Below are positions 10,060-18,913 of a stretch of 64,000 bases of DNA, one piece after another. The notes below the pieces were generated by a model. The model did no database searches, was not told the DNA's origin, and saw only the letters and a program-made list of their open reading frames with translations. The position numbers and the translations under genes were made by a program. Location: assembly GCA_942490985.1 (NCBI GenBank), contig CALNYW010000005.1, positions 186,001-250,000 of the forward strand, in the 5' to 3' direction. How positions within the stretch are numbered: position 1 is the first letter of the stretch; each line of letters starts with the position of its first letter. The stretch comes from Thiosocius sp942490985 (lineage in GTDB: Bacteria; Pseudomonadota; Gammaproteobacteria; Chromatiales; Chromatiaceae).

Positions 10060-11622
10060 CTAAATGATCTCGCCGCGTGGGCCTCGTGCGCGACCACCGC
10101 GAAAACCGTCCAGCGTGATCCGGCCGAGCGGCTGAATGTTGATGGTCGGCCGCAGCTCGAAATAAGACAGTGCAAAAAGCTTTGGCATCGAGTGTGAGAC
10201 AAGCCGCCGGATGAAGGCCCTGATACCGATCACTGTGAGAATCGGTGGCACCTGACAGTCGTCTGGCAGCCGCCGCAGGGATTGCTCGATCGCGTCGACG
10301 ATCGCGGCCAACTGTTCCGGCGGCATCTCGACATACGCGCCGGTCGGTGTGTAGCGCATCGCGTCTTGCACCGCCTTCTCGATGGCAGGGTCGAGCAGCC
10401 ACACCACCAGCGTGTCGGACCCGCGAGCGAACTTATGCGTAATCTGGCGTTTCAGTTCGGCCCGCGCGTGCTCGGCGAGGTAAAGCGGGTCCTGCTCGGT
10501 GCGTCCCCAGTACGCCATCGCCATCAGGATTGTCCTGAGGTCACGAATCGATATCTGTTCGTCGACCAGCCGTTTCAGTACGTCGGTCAGCAATATCAGC
10601 GGTATCACGCCAGGCACGCATTCACTCACCAATCCCGGGTAGACCCGGCTCACCCGGTGCAACATACGACCGACGACCTCGACATCGAGAAACGCAGCGG
10701 CCTTGCGCCGCAGCAACGCCGACAGGGTCAGCAGCAGCAAGCCATGGTAATCCCAGGTCACCGAACCCTGGCGCTCTACAATGTCGCGATCGGCAGTCGA
10801 TATCCAGGCGCAGCGGGTCTGACTGGCCGGGTTGACAGCATCCTCCGACGCGATTCCAAGAGCATGCAGCTCCTCTGCGCGACTGTTCACCAGTAAACGC
10901 TGTGTATCGACGGCTACGTCGAGTTCGGGCACGCCGTGGATTGCAATGCGCAGAGTTGCCGGCGGCAAGTGGTCGTCTACCTGGAACTCCGGGGCCGGAA
11001 ACTTCACGCCGAGTTCAAAAAAAAGCCCGTCGCGCATCATCGGAATAAGCTGGTCCCGGAGCAGCGCCTCAGGTTCGGGATCGAGATACAGCGGTGCCGA
11101 TCCTGGCGCGACCGAGATCGTCAGCGGCGCCATGACGCTCGGCTCGACCGGTGCGGCGATCTCGCTGTCCGGTATGACAAGGTCGGAGCTGTCGCTGAGA
11201 TTGCGGATGCCTATCAGTAGACGACGCAGTTCCTCTGGGTACTCGTCGCCTTCAAGCCGCGCGTAACTGCGCGCGCGAGCGAAGTCCGGGACGCTGCCGT
11301 GCGCCCCCGCACACTTTGCGAACAGCAGCGGGATGCCGCGCTGCGCAGCGGCGTCATGTACCTCGCGCATCCATTCCGGGCCGATCCAGGTTGACGCAGT
11401 ATGTGATGGCGAGAGCAACGCGATCACGCAGGCGCAGTCATTCAAGGGGCTTCTGACGGATTGCCGGCCGGGTATACCGCCACCACCTTCCCATTGATCT
11501 GTTATGACCACCAGGCCGGCGCTCCGGAGATCGCTGCCGACGCGCCGTGCAATCCCGGCGTACGCGTCGCTGAAGCACAACACGACCCTGGTGCGCGCAG
11601 TGCTGCCGGTCCTGGCGGTCAC
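10060..11622 (-). CDS. TIR domain fused to an FlhA/SctV-like (FHIPEP) C-terminal domain
   Basis: 520 residues. Residues about 12-165 are TIR-like: VVLCFSDAYAGIARRV strand and helix, then STWIGPEWMREV, where Glu83 sits four residues after Trp79 as in NAD-cleaving TIRs. Residues about 175-510 read like the cytoplasmic domain of the type III/flagellar export gate: GLFFELGVKFPAPEF, the NLL-like VLKRLVDEQISIRDLRTILMAMAYW block, LKRQITHKF, YVEMPPEQLAAIVDAIEQSL, and a PPILTVIG...FIRRLVSHSMPKLFALSYFEL end. The N-terminal membrane channel of FlhA/SctV is absent and replaced by the TIR domain. Its start overlaps the stop of the upstream TIR/export-gate gene by 4 bp. From family knowledge this cytoplasmic domain forms a nonameric ring that binds chaperone-substrate pairs; ring-driven TIR activation is inference. 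Confidence 0.85.
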   Translation of the reverse strand: MTARTGSTARTRVVLCFSDAYAGIARRVGSDLRSAGLVVITDQWEGGGGIPGRQSVRSPLNDCACVIALLSPSHTASTWIGPEWMREVHDAAAQRGIPLLFAKCAGAHGSVPDFARARSYARLEGDEYPEELRRLLIGIRNLSDSSDLVIPDSEIAAPVEPSVMAPLTISVAPGSAPLYLDPEPEALLRDQLIPMMRDGLFFELGVKFPAPEFQVDDHLPPATLRIAIHGVPELDVAVDTQRLLVNSRAEELHALGIASEDAVNPASQTRCAWISTADRDIVERQGSVTWDYHGLLLLTLSALLRRKAAAFLDVEVVGRMLHRVSRVYPGLVSECVPGVIPLILLTDVLKRLVDEQISIRDLRTILMAMAYWGRTEQDPLYLAEHARAELKRQITHKFARGSDTLVVWLLDPAIEKAVQDAMRYTPTGAYVEMPPEQLAAIVDAIEQSLRRLPDDCQVPPILTVIGIRAFIRRLVSHSMPKLFALSYFELRPTINIQPLGRITLDGFRGGRARGPRGEII

Positions 11623-13148
11623 TCTTTCAGCCCCCCCGCTACTCGAATCTGCCCGAGCGCCTGCAGCGGGATGGACGGGTTCAGATCGCTGCGCGAATAC
11701 ACCGGGGTCGATGGAAACTCGAGTTCAATCAGTCGGCGCAGATAGCGACGGATGCGAAAGTCGTCGACGATTATGATCGCCGCGGCATCTGCGCAGTCGG
11801 GGACGGACAGCCGCTCCCGCACTGCTGCGCTGATCTGCTGGGTGACTTCCGGCGCCAAGTAGAAACAAGGGCCGGCCTCCGTCAGTTTGATCGCGTCACG
11901 CATTGTTTGCTCGATCGAGGAGTGAAGCGAAATCACATTCAATGGTTCGCCGTGCGGAGACAGACAGCGGCTGATCTGATCGCGCAATCCATGCCGTGCG
12001 AATTCAGTCAACGCAATGACATCGGGCAATTCGTCGGTGTGTTGCGCGATCGCTGAAAGAATTATTGGCAGCGCGGCAATAGATATTCGCTCGGCGACAA
12101 GAAGCTGAAGAACCTCAGTTAAGTCGCTCCAGGACACTGCCGTCGGCAGGCCTGGCGTCGCACCGGTGCCGGATTTGGTCGTGGCGTCGGCAACCAGCGA
12201 CATCGCGGTATCGATGTCGATGAACATCGCGGCATTGGCGGCCATGAGCGCCTGCAGTACCGCGAGCAGATAGTCGACTGGGTCCAGCACACTGACACCG
12301 GCATGCCTTACTGCGCCTTCGTGCCCTCGATCGATCCAGCTCCAATGCGAAAAAGCGGATTCAACGCATGGTGTGCCACTAATACCGATCCTGGCCAGCG
12401 CGTCCGCACCGGCCTCGGCGACCACCTGTTGTTCCGGCATCTGCAACGACAGTTCAGGGATCTCATCGAACAGGATCACGGCGGCGAATGGCAACATGTC
12501 GGTCTCAACGCCACGAAAATGGACTGGTGGAAACTGGAAGCCGAGTTCGTTTTTCAGCGCCTCACCCTGGGCCGGCAGACGTTCCCCCAGGATGCGGCGT
12601 CCGGCCGCGCCTTCGAAACTGGGTATGAGCCCGGCACCGATCTCGACCGCAACCCGATAGACGAGCGGCACGAGCTGTGGCATGTCGGCGCCGTCGACGG
12701 CTTGCCGGTCAGACGCGGTTTGCACGGGGGGGCTGCCTGTGTAGTGACTCAGCAAATCGATGAGGTGACGCAGGCCGAGCGGATAGCTGCCGCCGATGAT
12801 GTCAGCATGACTGCGCTGGGCGAGGAAATCGGGTATCTCGCAAGACTCGCCGCGCACCGGTATCAGTGCAACACGTTGTCGGCGGGTCTCTTGCTCGAAT
12901 TTGCGCCGCCACTCGCGTTCGACCCAGTTGGATTTGACGCTCGCCGCAGTCAGCAACACGACGACGACGTCCGCCTCGTCGACACCACGTTCGACCAGTT
13001 CCTCGATCGCGTCGCCGACGCCTATCACCCACTGATCGAGCCAAACGTCGAAGCCCGCTTCGCCCAGATCCCTTGCAAGGCGGCGGGCCAGCGCCTTATC
13101 GTCGCTGCTGTGCGAAAGGAATACCTTCGCCTGATCCGACATATCCAC
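11619..13148 (-). CDS. Second TIR fused to FlhA/SctV-like domain, first gene of the pair
   Basis: 509 residues. Residues about 7-135 are a clear TIR domain: KVFLSHSSDDKALARRLARDL, FDVWLDQW, and SNWVEREW, where Glu79 is four residues after Trp75. Residues about 155-500 parallel the export-gate cytoplasmic domain: YRVAVEIGAGLIPSF, NELGFQFPPVHFR (compare ELGFVVPPVRIR in FlhA/SctV), VLQLLVAERISIAALPIIL, LRDQISRCL, CFYLAPEVTQQI and FRIRRYLRRLIELEFPSTPVYSRSDL. The two paralogues are diverged, and the loop conserved as SIRDLRTIL in the partner is SIAALPIIL here. That suggests two non-equivalent subunits of one complex. It overlaps the partner by 4 bp, so the two are co-translated. A divergent small gene starts 113 bp upstream. 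Confidence 0.85.
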   Translation of the reverse strand: MDMSDQAKVFLSHSSDDKALARRLARDLGEAGFDVWLDQWVIGVGDAIEELVERGVDEADVVVVLLTAASVKSNWVEREWRRKFEQETRRQRVALIPVRGESCEIPDFLAQRSHADIIGGSYPLGLRHLIDLLSHYTGSPPVQTASDRQAVDGADMPQLVPLVYRVAVEIGAGLIPSFEGAAGRRILGERLPAQGEALKNELGFQFPPVHFRGVETDMLPFAAVILFDEIPELSLQMPEQQVVAEAGADALARIGISGTPCVESAFSHWSWIDRGHEGAVRHAGVSVLDPVDYLLAVLQALMAANAAMFIDIDTAMSLVADATTKSGTGATPGLPTAVSWSDLTEVLQLLVAERISIAALPIILSAIAQHTDELPDVIALTEFARHGLRDQISRCLSPHGEPLNVISLHSSIEQTMRDAIKLTEAGPCFYLAPEVTQQISAAVRERLSVPDCADAAAIIIVDDFRIRRYLRRLIELEFPSTPVYSRSDLNPSIPLQALGQIRVAGGLKE

Positions 13149-13261
13149 CCCACATTGATTGGGCAGTATGGACGTTGCACCTGTGGGGGATTGTAGCCGC
13201 TACATGACCGGCGACTTTGCGGAAACCGGGGTCCGTCCCCGATTACGCTCTACGATGACGC

Positions 13262-13576
13262 ATGCCAAACTCAATCCTTCTTTACGATGCCCTGTGGTCT
13301 CTGAATAAGGGCCATCTATTGCGTAAGGCCGGCGGCTTGAGCAACGGTCTGTATCTGGAATACGTGCCCGAAATTGCGTTGGTGTTCGATCGCCTACAAC
13401 GCGACGGCTATCTGCGCGCGGTCGTTTTCCCCGATCGTAATCCGGACTCGATCCAGTTCTTCGCCCTTAGCGAAGCGGGTCGAGAGAAACTACACGAGGT
13501 TTCGCGCTGGTACAAAAAGCTGCCGTGGTACTTGAAACTCTGGGGCCGGTTGGGACTCCCGCTATCGGACTCATGA
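13262..13576 (+). CDS. Small unrecognised protein
   Basis: 104 residues starting at the ATG at 13262. The sequence (LLYDALWSLNKGHLL, VFDRLQRDGYL, FFALSEAGREKLHEVSRWYKKLPWYL) has a helix-turn-helix-like feel and a LSEAGREKL segment often seen at the wing end of winged-helix proteins. A DNA-binding role is possible but not demonstrated. It is divergent from the TIR/export-gate pair with a 113-bp shared upstream region, so it could be a regulator of that pair. There is no membrane segment or signal peptide. Confidence 0.55.
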   Translation: MPNSILLYDALWSLNKGHLLRKAGGLSNGLYLEYVPEIALVFDRLQRDGYLRAVVFPDRNPDSIQFFALSEAGREKLHEVSRWYKKLPWYLKLWGRLGLPLSDS

Positions 13577-13623
13577 CAGCTGGTGATTCGCCAGCGTGAC
13601 ACCGGCGCGAACAACCTCCAGAT

Positions 13624-13773
13624 GGTTGAATTGCATTCAATATTGAACCGCCTTTGCATCTAACGTCGACCCGATTGCGAGCTTCGATTTGTTAGAGACC
13701 TCTAAGAAAAACATGGTGGGAGGCGGTTCACGCAACAATTCAGATCTGGGGCATACCGGCACGCAGATCAACA
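13624..13773 (+). repeat. Family A intergenic element, copy 1
   Basis: A 150-bp element opening with GTTGAATTGCATTCAATATT and closing with GGCACGCAGATCAACAG. It is a diverged copy of the elements at 34023-34172 and 47561-47710, sharing ATTGAACCGCCTTTGCATC, GAAACCTC/GAGACCTC-AAGAAA and GGCGGTTCACG blocks. The ends are inverted relative to each other and resemble IS21-family terminal repeats. It has no coding capacity. Confidence 0.75.
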
Positions 13774-13913
13774 GTCGGGGCGTTTGCCGCATGCATGGCG
13801 CGCAACGCTTGTTTTCAAGGGACTCCCGACAAAGCTGCGCGCACGGGATAGCGGCCCTGATTGCTACAGATCAGGATCGGAGCGCTCCGGGACCGCAGCA
13901 GGCAATCGACGAG

Positions 13914-15731
13914 TCAGGCAGATTCGGAAACGGCTTCGGTTTCCGGCAGAAAGCCGCCGGCCTGCATGTTCCACAGGCGGGCGTAATGACCGTTGCGGCG
14001 CAGCAGTTCAGCGTGACTGCCATCCTCCACGACCCTGCCTTCGTCGAACACCAGGATGCGGTCCATGTGCGAGATCGTTGACAGCCGGTGTGCGACCACG
14101 ACCACGGTCTTGTCCCGCATCAGGTAGTCCAGACCCTGCTGGATCTTTTTCTCGGTTACCGAATCGAGCGCCGATGTTGCCTCGTCCAGGATCAGGATCG
14201 GGGCATCCTTGAGGATCGCGCGGGCAATAGCGATCCGTTGACGCTGCCCGCCGGACAGCTTGACGCCGCGCTCCCCGACCAGCGACGCGTAACCCGTCTC
14301 CGACTGCACGATGAATTCGTGTGCGTGCGCCTTTCTCGCCGCTTCGATCACGTCATCATCGCTGGCATCAAGTCGGCCGTAGCGGATATTCTCCATCAGC
14401 GAGCGATGGAACAGCATCGGATCCTGCGGGATCATGGCAACGTTCTCGCGCAGGCTGTCCTGGGTGACCGCGAGAATATCCTGGCCATCTATCGCGATGA
14501 TGCCACCCTGCGGCTCGAACAGGCGAAGAACGAGATTGACGAAGGTCGATTTACCGGAGCCGGAAAAACCCACCAGGCCGACCTGCTGACCTGGCTCGAT
14601 GGTCACCGTCAGGTGATCGAAGACCCTTGCGCCCTCCTTGTAATCGAACGTTACATCGCGAAATGCGATCTCGCCGCGGGTCACCTGCAATGCTTTCGCA
14701 CCGGGTCGGTCGACGATTTCATGCGGTTGAATGAAGATCGACACCCCGTCACTGATGTTACCGAGGTATTCGAAGAACTCGAGGAAACTGCGGCTCAGGC
14801 CACGTGCCGCCTCGATGAGCATAATCGCCAGGCCCGCGACCATGGAGAACTCACCGACGCTCATGTTCCCTTCAGACCAGATCTTCAACGCGTAGCCCAC
14901 CATCGCGATCATCAACACCATCGCCGCAGTGAACTGGAACCAGCGCAGCTTCTCCATGTACCAGTAGGTGCGCAGCGCGTGGTCCACCTCGTGGTTCAGG
15001 TAGTCGGTCAGGTAGTCCTCTTCGAAGCGACGTCGCGCGAACATCTTCGCGTTCATCATGTTGGTGACCGAGTCCACCACCTTGCCGGTGACCAACGAAC
15101 GCGCCTCGGCGAAATCCTTTGCATACACGCGACAACGCTTGGCCAGGAGGTAAGAAACATAGACATAGATCGCCAACCACAACGTCAGGACCAGCGCCAG
15201 CTGGCTGCTTGCGCCGAACAATATGATCAGTGCCACGATCGACTTGATGATCAGCGGGTAGAAATCGAAGGTGATCGCCCACAGCGCATGCATGCTGCTC
15301 ATCGATACCTCGGCGATGCGGTTGGCCAGCGACCCGGCGAAGTGCGAAATGAAGTAGCGATGCGAGTGATGCTGCAGGTAGCTGAACAGCGCCCTGCGGA
15401 TCTCGGCGCGCAGGCGCGGGCCCGTCATCACCAGCACCGCCCCGCTGGCGCGGCTGAACAACACGATACCCACGTTGAGCAGGCCGAAGAGTATCAGTGG
15501 GTTCTGCGTCGCCTCGAAGATGTCGGTGCCGGTCTCATTGGCCAAGGTCACCGCATCGATGATCTCTTTCACCGCGTAGGGCAGCAGTATGGTGCAGGCC
15601 GCTTGCGCCGCCTCGAATACGAAGATCGCAATCAGGGAGACCCGCGCTTTCAGGTAGAAATGCAGCGCAAAGCGCCAGGGTGAACGGGATAGCGCGGGGG
15701 CGTCCTCGGCAATGGCAAATGTCTTATCCAT
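13914..15731 (-). CDS. ABC exporter, fused membrane and ATPase domains (MsbA-like)
   Basis: The start is set at the ATG ending at 15731 (MDKTFAIAED), giving 605 residues; the frame extends 35 codons further but those residues look non-coding. Residues about 25-330 form a six-helix ABC transporter membrane domain (SLIAIFVFEAAQAACTILLP and later segments). The ATPase domain follows with Walker A GFSGSGKST, signature LSGGQRQR, Walker B ILILDEATSALD and the switch histidine in VVVAHRLSTI. This is the layout of type I exporters such as MsbA or multidrug half-transporters, acting as a homodimer in the inner membrane. The substrate is unknown and neighbours give no hint. Confidence 0.93.
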   Translation of the reverse strand: MDKTFAIAEDAPALSRSPWRFALHFYLKARVSLIAIFVFEAAQAACTILLPYAVKEIIDAVTLANETGTDIFEATQNPLILFGLLNVGIVLFSRASGAVLVMTGPRLRAEIRRALFSYLQHHSHRYFISHFAGSLANRIAEVSMSSMHALWAITFDFYPLIIKSIVALIILFGASSQLALVLTLWLAIYVYVSYLLAKRCRVYAKDFAEARSLVTGKVVDSVTNMMNAKMFARRRFEEDYLTDYLNHEVDHALRTYWYMEKLRWFQFTAAMVLMIAMVGYALKIWSEGNMSVGEFSMVAGLAIMLIEAARGLSRSFLEFFEYLGNISDGVSIFIQPHEIVDRPGAKALQVTRGEIAFRDVTFDYKEGARVFDHLTVTIEPGQQVGLVGFSGSGKSTFVNLVLRLFEPQGGIIAIDGQDILAVTQDSLRENVAMIPQDPMLFHRSLMENIRYGRLDASDDDVIEAARKAHAHEFIVQSETGYASLVGERGVKLSGGQRQRIAIARAILKDAPILILDEATSALDSVTEKKIQQGLDYLMRDKTVVVVAHRLSTISHMDRILVFDEGRVVEDGSHAELLRRNGHYARLWNMQAGGFLPETEAVSESA

Positions 15732-15960
15732 CAGGCAAAAAAAGCGGGGTCGCTGTTCTCCGGCACGCCGCCGATGCGGGGCGACGTGCATGTTCGACGG
15801 CATCCAATCCGCTGCGCGCCTGGTCTGGCACGCCAACAGGGGGGACTACAGGCTTCGCCTGGGTGCGATCACGGGCCGCCAATCATCCGGTGAAAATTGG
15901 TGGCGTGAATGAACGAAGGATAACTGCCTTTTTGGCCATTGGCAGTCCCTGCTTGCGCCG

Positions 15961-16003
15961 TTAGCCTGCAGGTGCCCCAGTATCCGGGATGCTCGCGCCG
16001 GCC
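15961..16003. repeat. Degenerate solo end of the CTAG-flanked MITE
   Basis: TTAGCCTGCAGGTGCCCCAG followed by TATCCGGGATGCTCGCGCCGG aligns over about 41 bases with the left end of the MITE at 48292 (CTAG-CCCGCATATTGCACCAGT then ATCCGAGATGATCGCGCCGG). No partner end was found nearby, so this is probably a relic terminus. It lies just past the 3' end of the Gmad2-domain gene. Confidence 0.55.
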
Positions 16004-16007
16004 GCGA

Positions 16008-17156
16008 TCATTGGAAGATGATCGGCACGACCAGTGCATCGTCGAGCTCACGGCGATCACTCGGGTTGTCCTTCTTGAGGATCAATCGCCCCGGACCTGG
16101 CGGCGGCGACTCAAACCGCAGAGATGCTGAGAAAGGGACAAAGTCGTTCGTCATCCATTCCCCCTGGGCAGTGGCGAACCCCTGCGCGATGGGGTTGCCG
16201 CGGTCGTCTGTCAGGATCACTGGGAAATCCCCCTCGAAGAACCAGGTCCCGCGGGCGCGGCCACGAAGCGCCAGTGGCGAACTGATCACGGCGTTGCGCC
16301 TAGGCAAGGTGAGGACGATCTGATCGCCGCGGCAGTCGCCGGTGGGCAACGCACTGACCAGCCGGGTCACGCGCCATCCGGCGCTATAGTCCGCACCGAA
16401 GCCGGAGGCCGGTGGCTCGCTGGGGTGGCCCGCCAGTACCGTCAACAACGGTGTATAGGCCTGCGCCCCCGCAACTGCATCACGATGGGCCGCGATAAGC
16501 GCCGCCAGCGCGGGCGAGTCACCCACCAGCCAGTGGGCCTGCGGCTCTGCGCAGGGTTCAAACAACCGCACTTCGTGACCGATCGTGACCAGCCCCTCGA
16601 CGATTCGCTCTCCGGGGTCGAGCCGACCGACAAGGGTCATGCCCTCATCATCCAGGGTCAGATAAGCGGTACGGTTGTGCGTGGGTTGCGCCGCCATCGG
16701 TTCGCCCGGGGCGCGGTCCAGGTAGTCAACGACGACCAGACCGTGGAGCAGATCGAGTCGGCGCGGCGCGATGCGATCGCCGATCAGCACCGCCTGGCCG
16801 CCACGATAGCCACCGTCCACCCGGTATGCCACGGCTGCGTAGGTGAAGGTCCCACTGCCGCCAGGCTGGTGCGAGAGAAAAAGCAGCGCATCACTATCAC
16901 CGTCCCCATCGACATCGCCGTAGGCGGGGGCGCCGACCACATGGGTCTTGATGCTGGCCGCCGAGCCTGGCGCCGCCGGCTGCCCCTCGGCCTGTCCCCG
17001 GTGCAGGGCTACCGGCGCCCCCTCGATCATATAAGTCGCGTTGAACGGACTGTCCGCTGGCCCGCTGCCCGCCGACATGGCCTGTCCGGCGCTTGCCGTG
17101 GCCATCCCGACGGCCAGCAGGATCACGTTTGCGGCGCTTACCCCATTGACTCGCAT
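16008..17156 (-). CDS. Secreted protein with C-terminal Gmad2-type Ig-like domain
   Basis: 382 residues with an N-terminal signal peptide (ANVILLAVGMATASAGQAMSA). A YGDVDGDGDSDALLFLS stretch near residue 80 looks like an FG-GAP/VCBS-type calcium loop. The last 100 residues (ISSPLALRGRARGTWFFEGDF, PVILTDDRGNPIAQG, LILKKDNPSD, DDALVVPI) match the Gmad2 immunoglobulin-like domain known from GerM-associated and other secreted proteins. Probably periplasmic or extracellular. The middle is not recognised. Confidence 0.75.
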   Translation of the reverse strand: MRVNGVSAANVILLAVGMATASAGQAMSAGSGPADSPFNATYMIEGAPVALHRGQAEGQPAAPGSAASIKTHVVGAPAYGDVDGDGDSDALLFLSHQPGGSGTFTYAAVAYRVDGGYRGGQAVLIGDRIAPRRLDLLHGLVVVDYLDRAPGEPMAAQPTHNRTAYLTLDDEGMTLVGRLDPGERIVEGLVTIGHEVRLFEPCAEPQAHWLVGDSPALAALIAAHRDAVAGAQAYTPLLTVLAGHPSEPPASGFGADYSAGWRVTRLVSALPTGDCRGDQIVLTLPRRNAVISSPLALRGRARGTWFFEGDFPVILTDDRGNPIAQGFATAQGEWMTNDFVPFSASLRFESPPPGPGRLILKKDNPSDRRELDDALVVPIIFQ

Positions 17157-17336
17157 ATCTGACGGCCTTTGCAGTGAGCGGGTATCGTAGCGAGGTTTCC
17201 TCGCCAGTCGAGAGCGCGATGGTTCCCAATCATGCCGCGCGCAGAGGCAGCGGCGCTGTTCTGGCGGTAGCTGAGACCAATGTCGCGATCGTCTGGCACT
17301 GTCTCATCGACCGGAAATAGGCGACAGTACTGCCCC

Positions 17337-18890
17337 ATGGATGAGCAGCTCTACCGAAAACGACTTACGCTGCCTGTGTTCGCCGTCGGGGCGCTGTCGA
17401 TCCTGCTGTGCGTCGCCGGGCTTGCAAAACTCACGCAGGCCAACGCCGGTGTCGTGGTTGAGCGCACACAACTGGGGCCGACTCCGGTGACCGTGTTTCG
17501 AGTCGGAGAGGCGGCGACCGACGCGGGCCGGCCTGTCGTCGTCATCGCGCATGGGTTCGCCGGTTCGCAGCAACTCATGCAGTCCTTCGCGGTCACGCTT
17601 GCGAAAAACGGTTACCTGGCGGTGACGTTCGACTATTTGGGACACGGCCGCAACCTGAAGCCCCTCGGCGGCGATCTGACCAAGGTCGCCGGCGCCACCC
17701 AGCTGCTGCTGGCGCAGACCCGCAGCGTCGTCGACTATGCGCTGTCGTTACCCGGCGCCGACGGCGGCCTCGCGCTGATCGGCCATTCGATGGCGTCCGA
17801 CCTGGTTGTGCGCTATGCGCAGAGCGACCAACGCGTCGATGCGACCGTGGCAGTGTCGATGTTCTCACCGGCCGTTACCGCGACGTCGCCAAAAAACCTG
17901 CTGATCATCGTTGGCGGCCTGGAGCGTTTCCTGAAACAGGAGGCGCTGCGCGCATTGGCGCTGGTTACCGAGACGCCCGCGCCGGGTGTCACCGTCGGCA
18001 GCTTCGACCAGGGCTCCGCACGCCGCGTCGCATTCGCCGACGGCGTAGAACACGTCGGCGTGCTTTACAGTCGTGCAAGCATGCGGGAGACCGTCAGCTG
18101 GCTCGACCAGGTCTACGACCGCACCGGCGTCGGCCACGCGGATGCCCGTGGGCCGGCGATCGTCCTGCTGATCGTCGGGGCTGTGATGCTGGCATGGCCT
18201 TTGTCGAGACTGCTGCCGGTGGTCAGTCGGCCGCCGACCGGGGCATCGCTGCCGTGGCGCCAACTGCTGCCGGCCGCGGCGATTCCGGCGATCACCACGC
18301 CGCTATTGCTCTGGTGGTTTCCGGCTGACTTTCTCGGCGTACTCGTCGGTGGCTATCTCGCGATTCACTTCCTCGTCTACGGTCTGGTCACCGCAGGCTG
18401 TCTCTGGTGGGTCAGTCGCGCCGGCGGGCCACGTATCGACCGCCGGACGCACGCGGGGTATCTCGTGGCAAGCAGCGTCGCCGCGACGTTCTACGTGGCG
18501 GGCGTGGTCGCGATGATCCTAGACAACTACGTCACATCCTTTGCGATCACGGCACCGCGCCTGCCACTGGTCTTCCTGATGTTGGCAGGCACCTTGAGTT
18601 ATTTTCTTGCCGACGAATGGCTAACGCACGGTGCCAAGACGGCGCGTGGTGGACACCTGTTCACCCGGTTCTGTTTTCTGGTTTCACTGGGGATCGCCGT
18701 TGCGCTATCGTTCGAGGACCTTTTCTTTCTCTTGATCATCGCCGCGGTCATCGTCGTGTACTTCCTGGTGTACGGGCTCTTCAGCAAGTGGATCTACCGG
18801 GCGACCGGGCACCCGGCCGTCGGCGCGATCGCCAACGCGGTTGCGTTCGCATGGGCGCTCGCCGCCGTGTTCCCGATGTTGTCCAGATAG
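17337..18890 (+). CDS. Membrane alpha/beta hydrolase
   Basis: The ATG at 17337 (MDEQLYRKRLTLP) is preferred because a hydrophobic segment follows immediately; this gives 517 residues. After that anchor comes an alpha/beta hydrolase domain: VVVIAHGFAGSQQLMQSFA for the oxyanion region and ALIGHSMASDLVVRYA with the G-H-S-M-A nucleophile elbow. The second half is a bundle of about seven hydrophobic segments (IVLLIVGAVMLAWPL, FLGVLVGGYLAIHFLVYGLV, LFFLLIIAAVIVVYFLVYGLF). The fold predicts hydrolysis of an ester or peptide bond; the substrate is unknown. The gene is followed 23 bp later by two DUF1990 genes on the same strand. Confidence 0.85.
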   Translation: MDEQLYRKRLTLPVFAVGALSILLCVAGLAKLTQANAGVVVERTQLGPTPVTVFRVGEAATDAGRPVVVIAHGFAGSQQLMQSFAVTLAKNGYLAVTFDYLGHGRNLKPLGGDLTKVAGATQLLLAQTRSVVDYALSLPGADGGLALIGHSMASDLVVRYAQSDQRVDATVAVSMFSPAVTATSPKNLLIIVGGLERFLKQEALRALALVTETPAPGVTVGSFDQGSARRVAFADGVEHVGVLYSRASMRETVSWLDQVYDRTGVGHADARGPAIVLLIVGAVMLAWPLSRLLPVVSRPPTGASLPWRQLLPAAAIPAITTPLLLWWFPADFLGVLVGGYLAIHFLVYGLVTAGCLWWVSRAGGPRIDRRTHAGYLVASSVAATFYVAGVVAMILDNYVTSFAITAPRLPLVFLMLAGTLSYFLADEWLTHGAKTARGGHLFTRFCFLVSLGIAVALSFEDLFFLLIIAAVIVVYFLVYGLFSKWIYRATGHPAVGAIANAVAFAWALAAVFPMLSR

Positions 18891-18913
18891 ACGGCCTGCT
18901 CGGAGCCTTGAAC

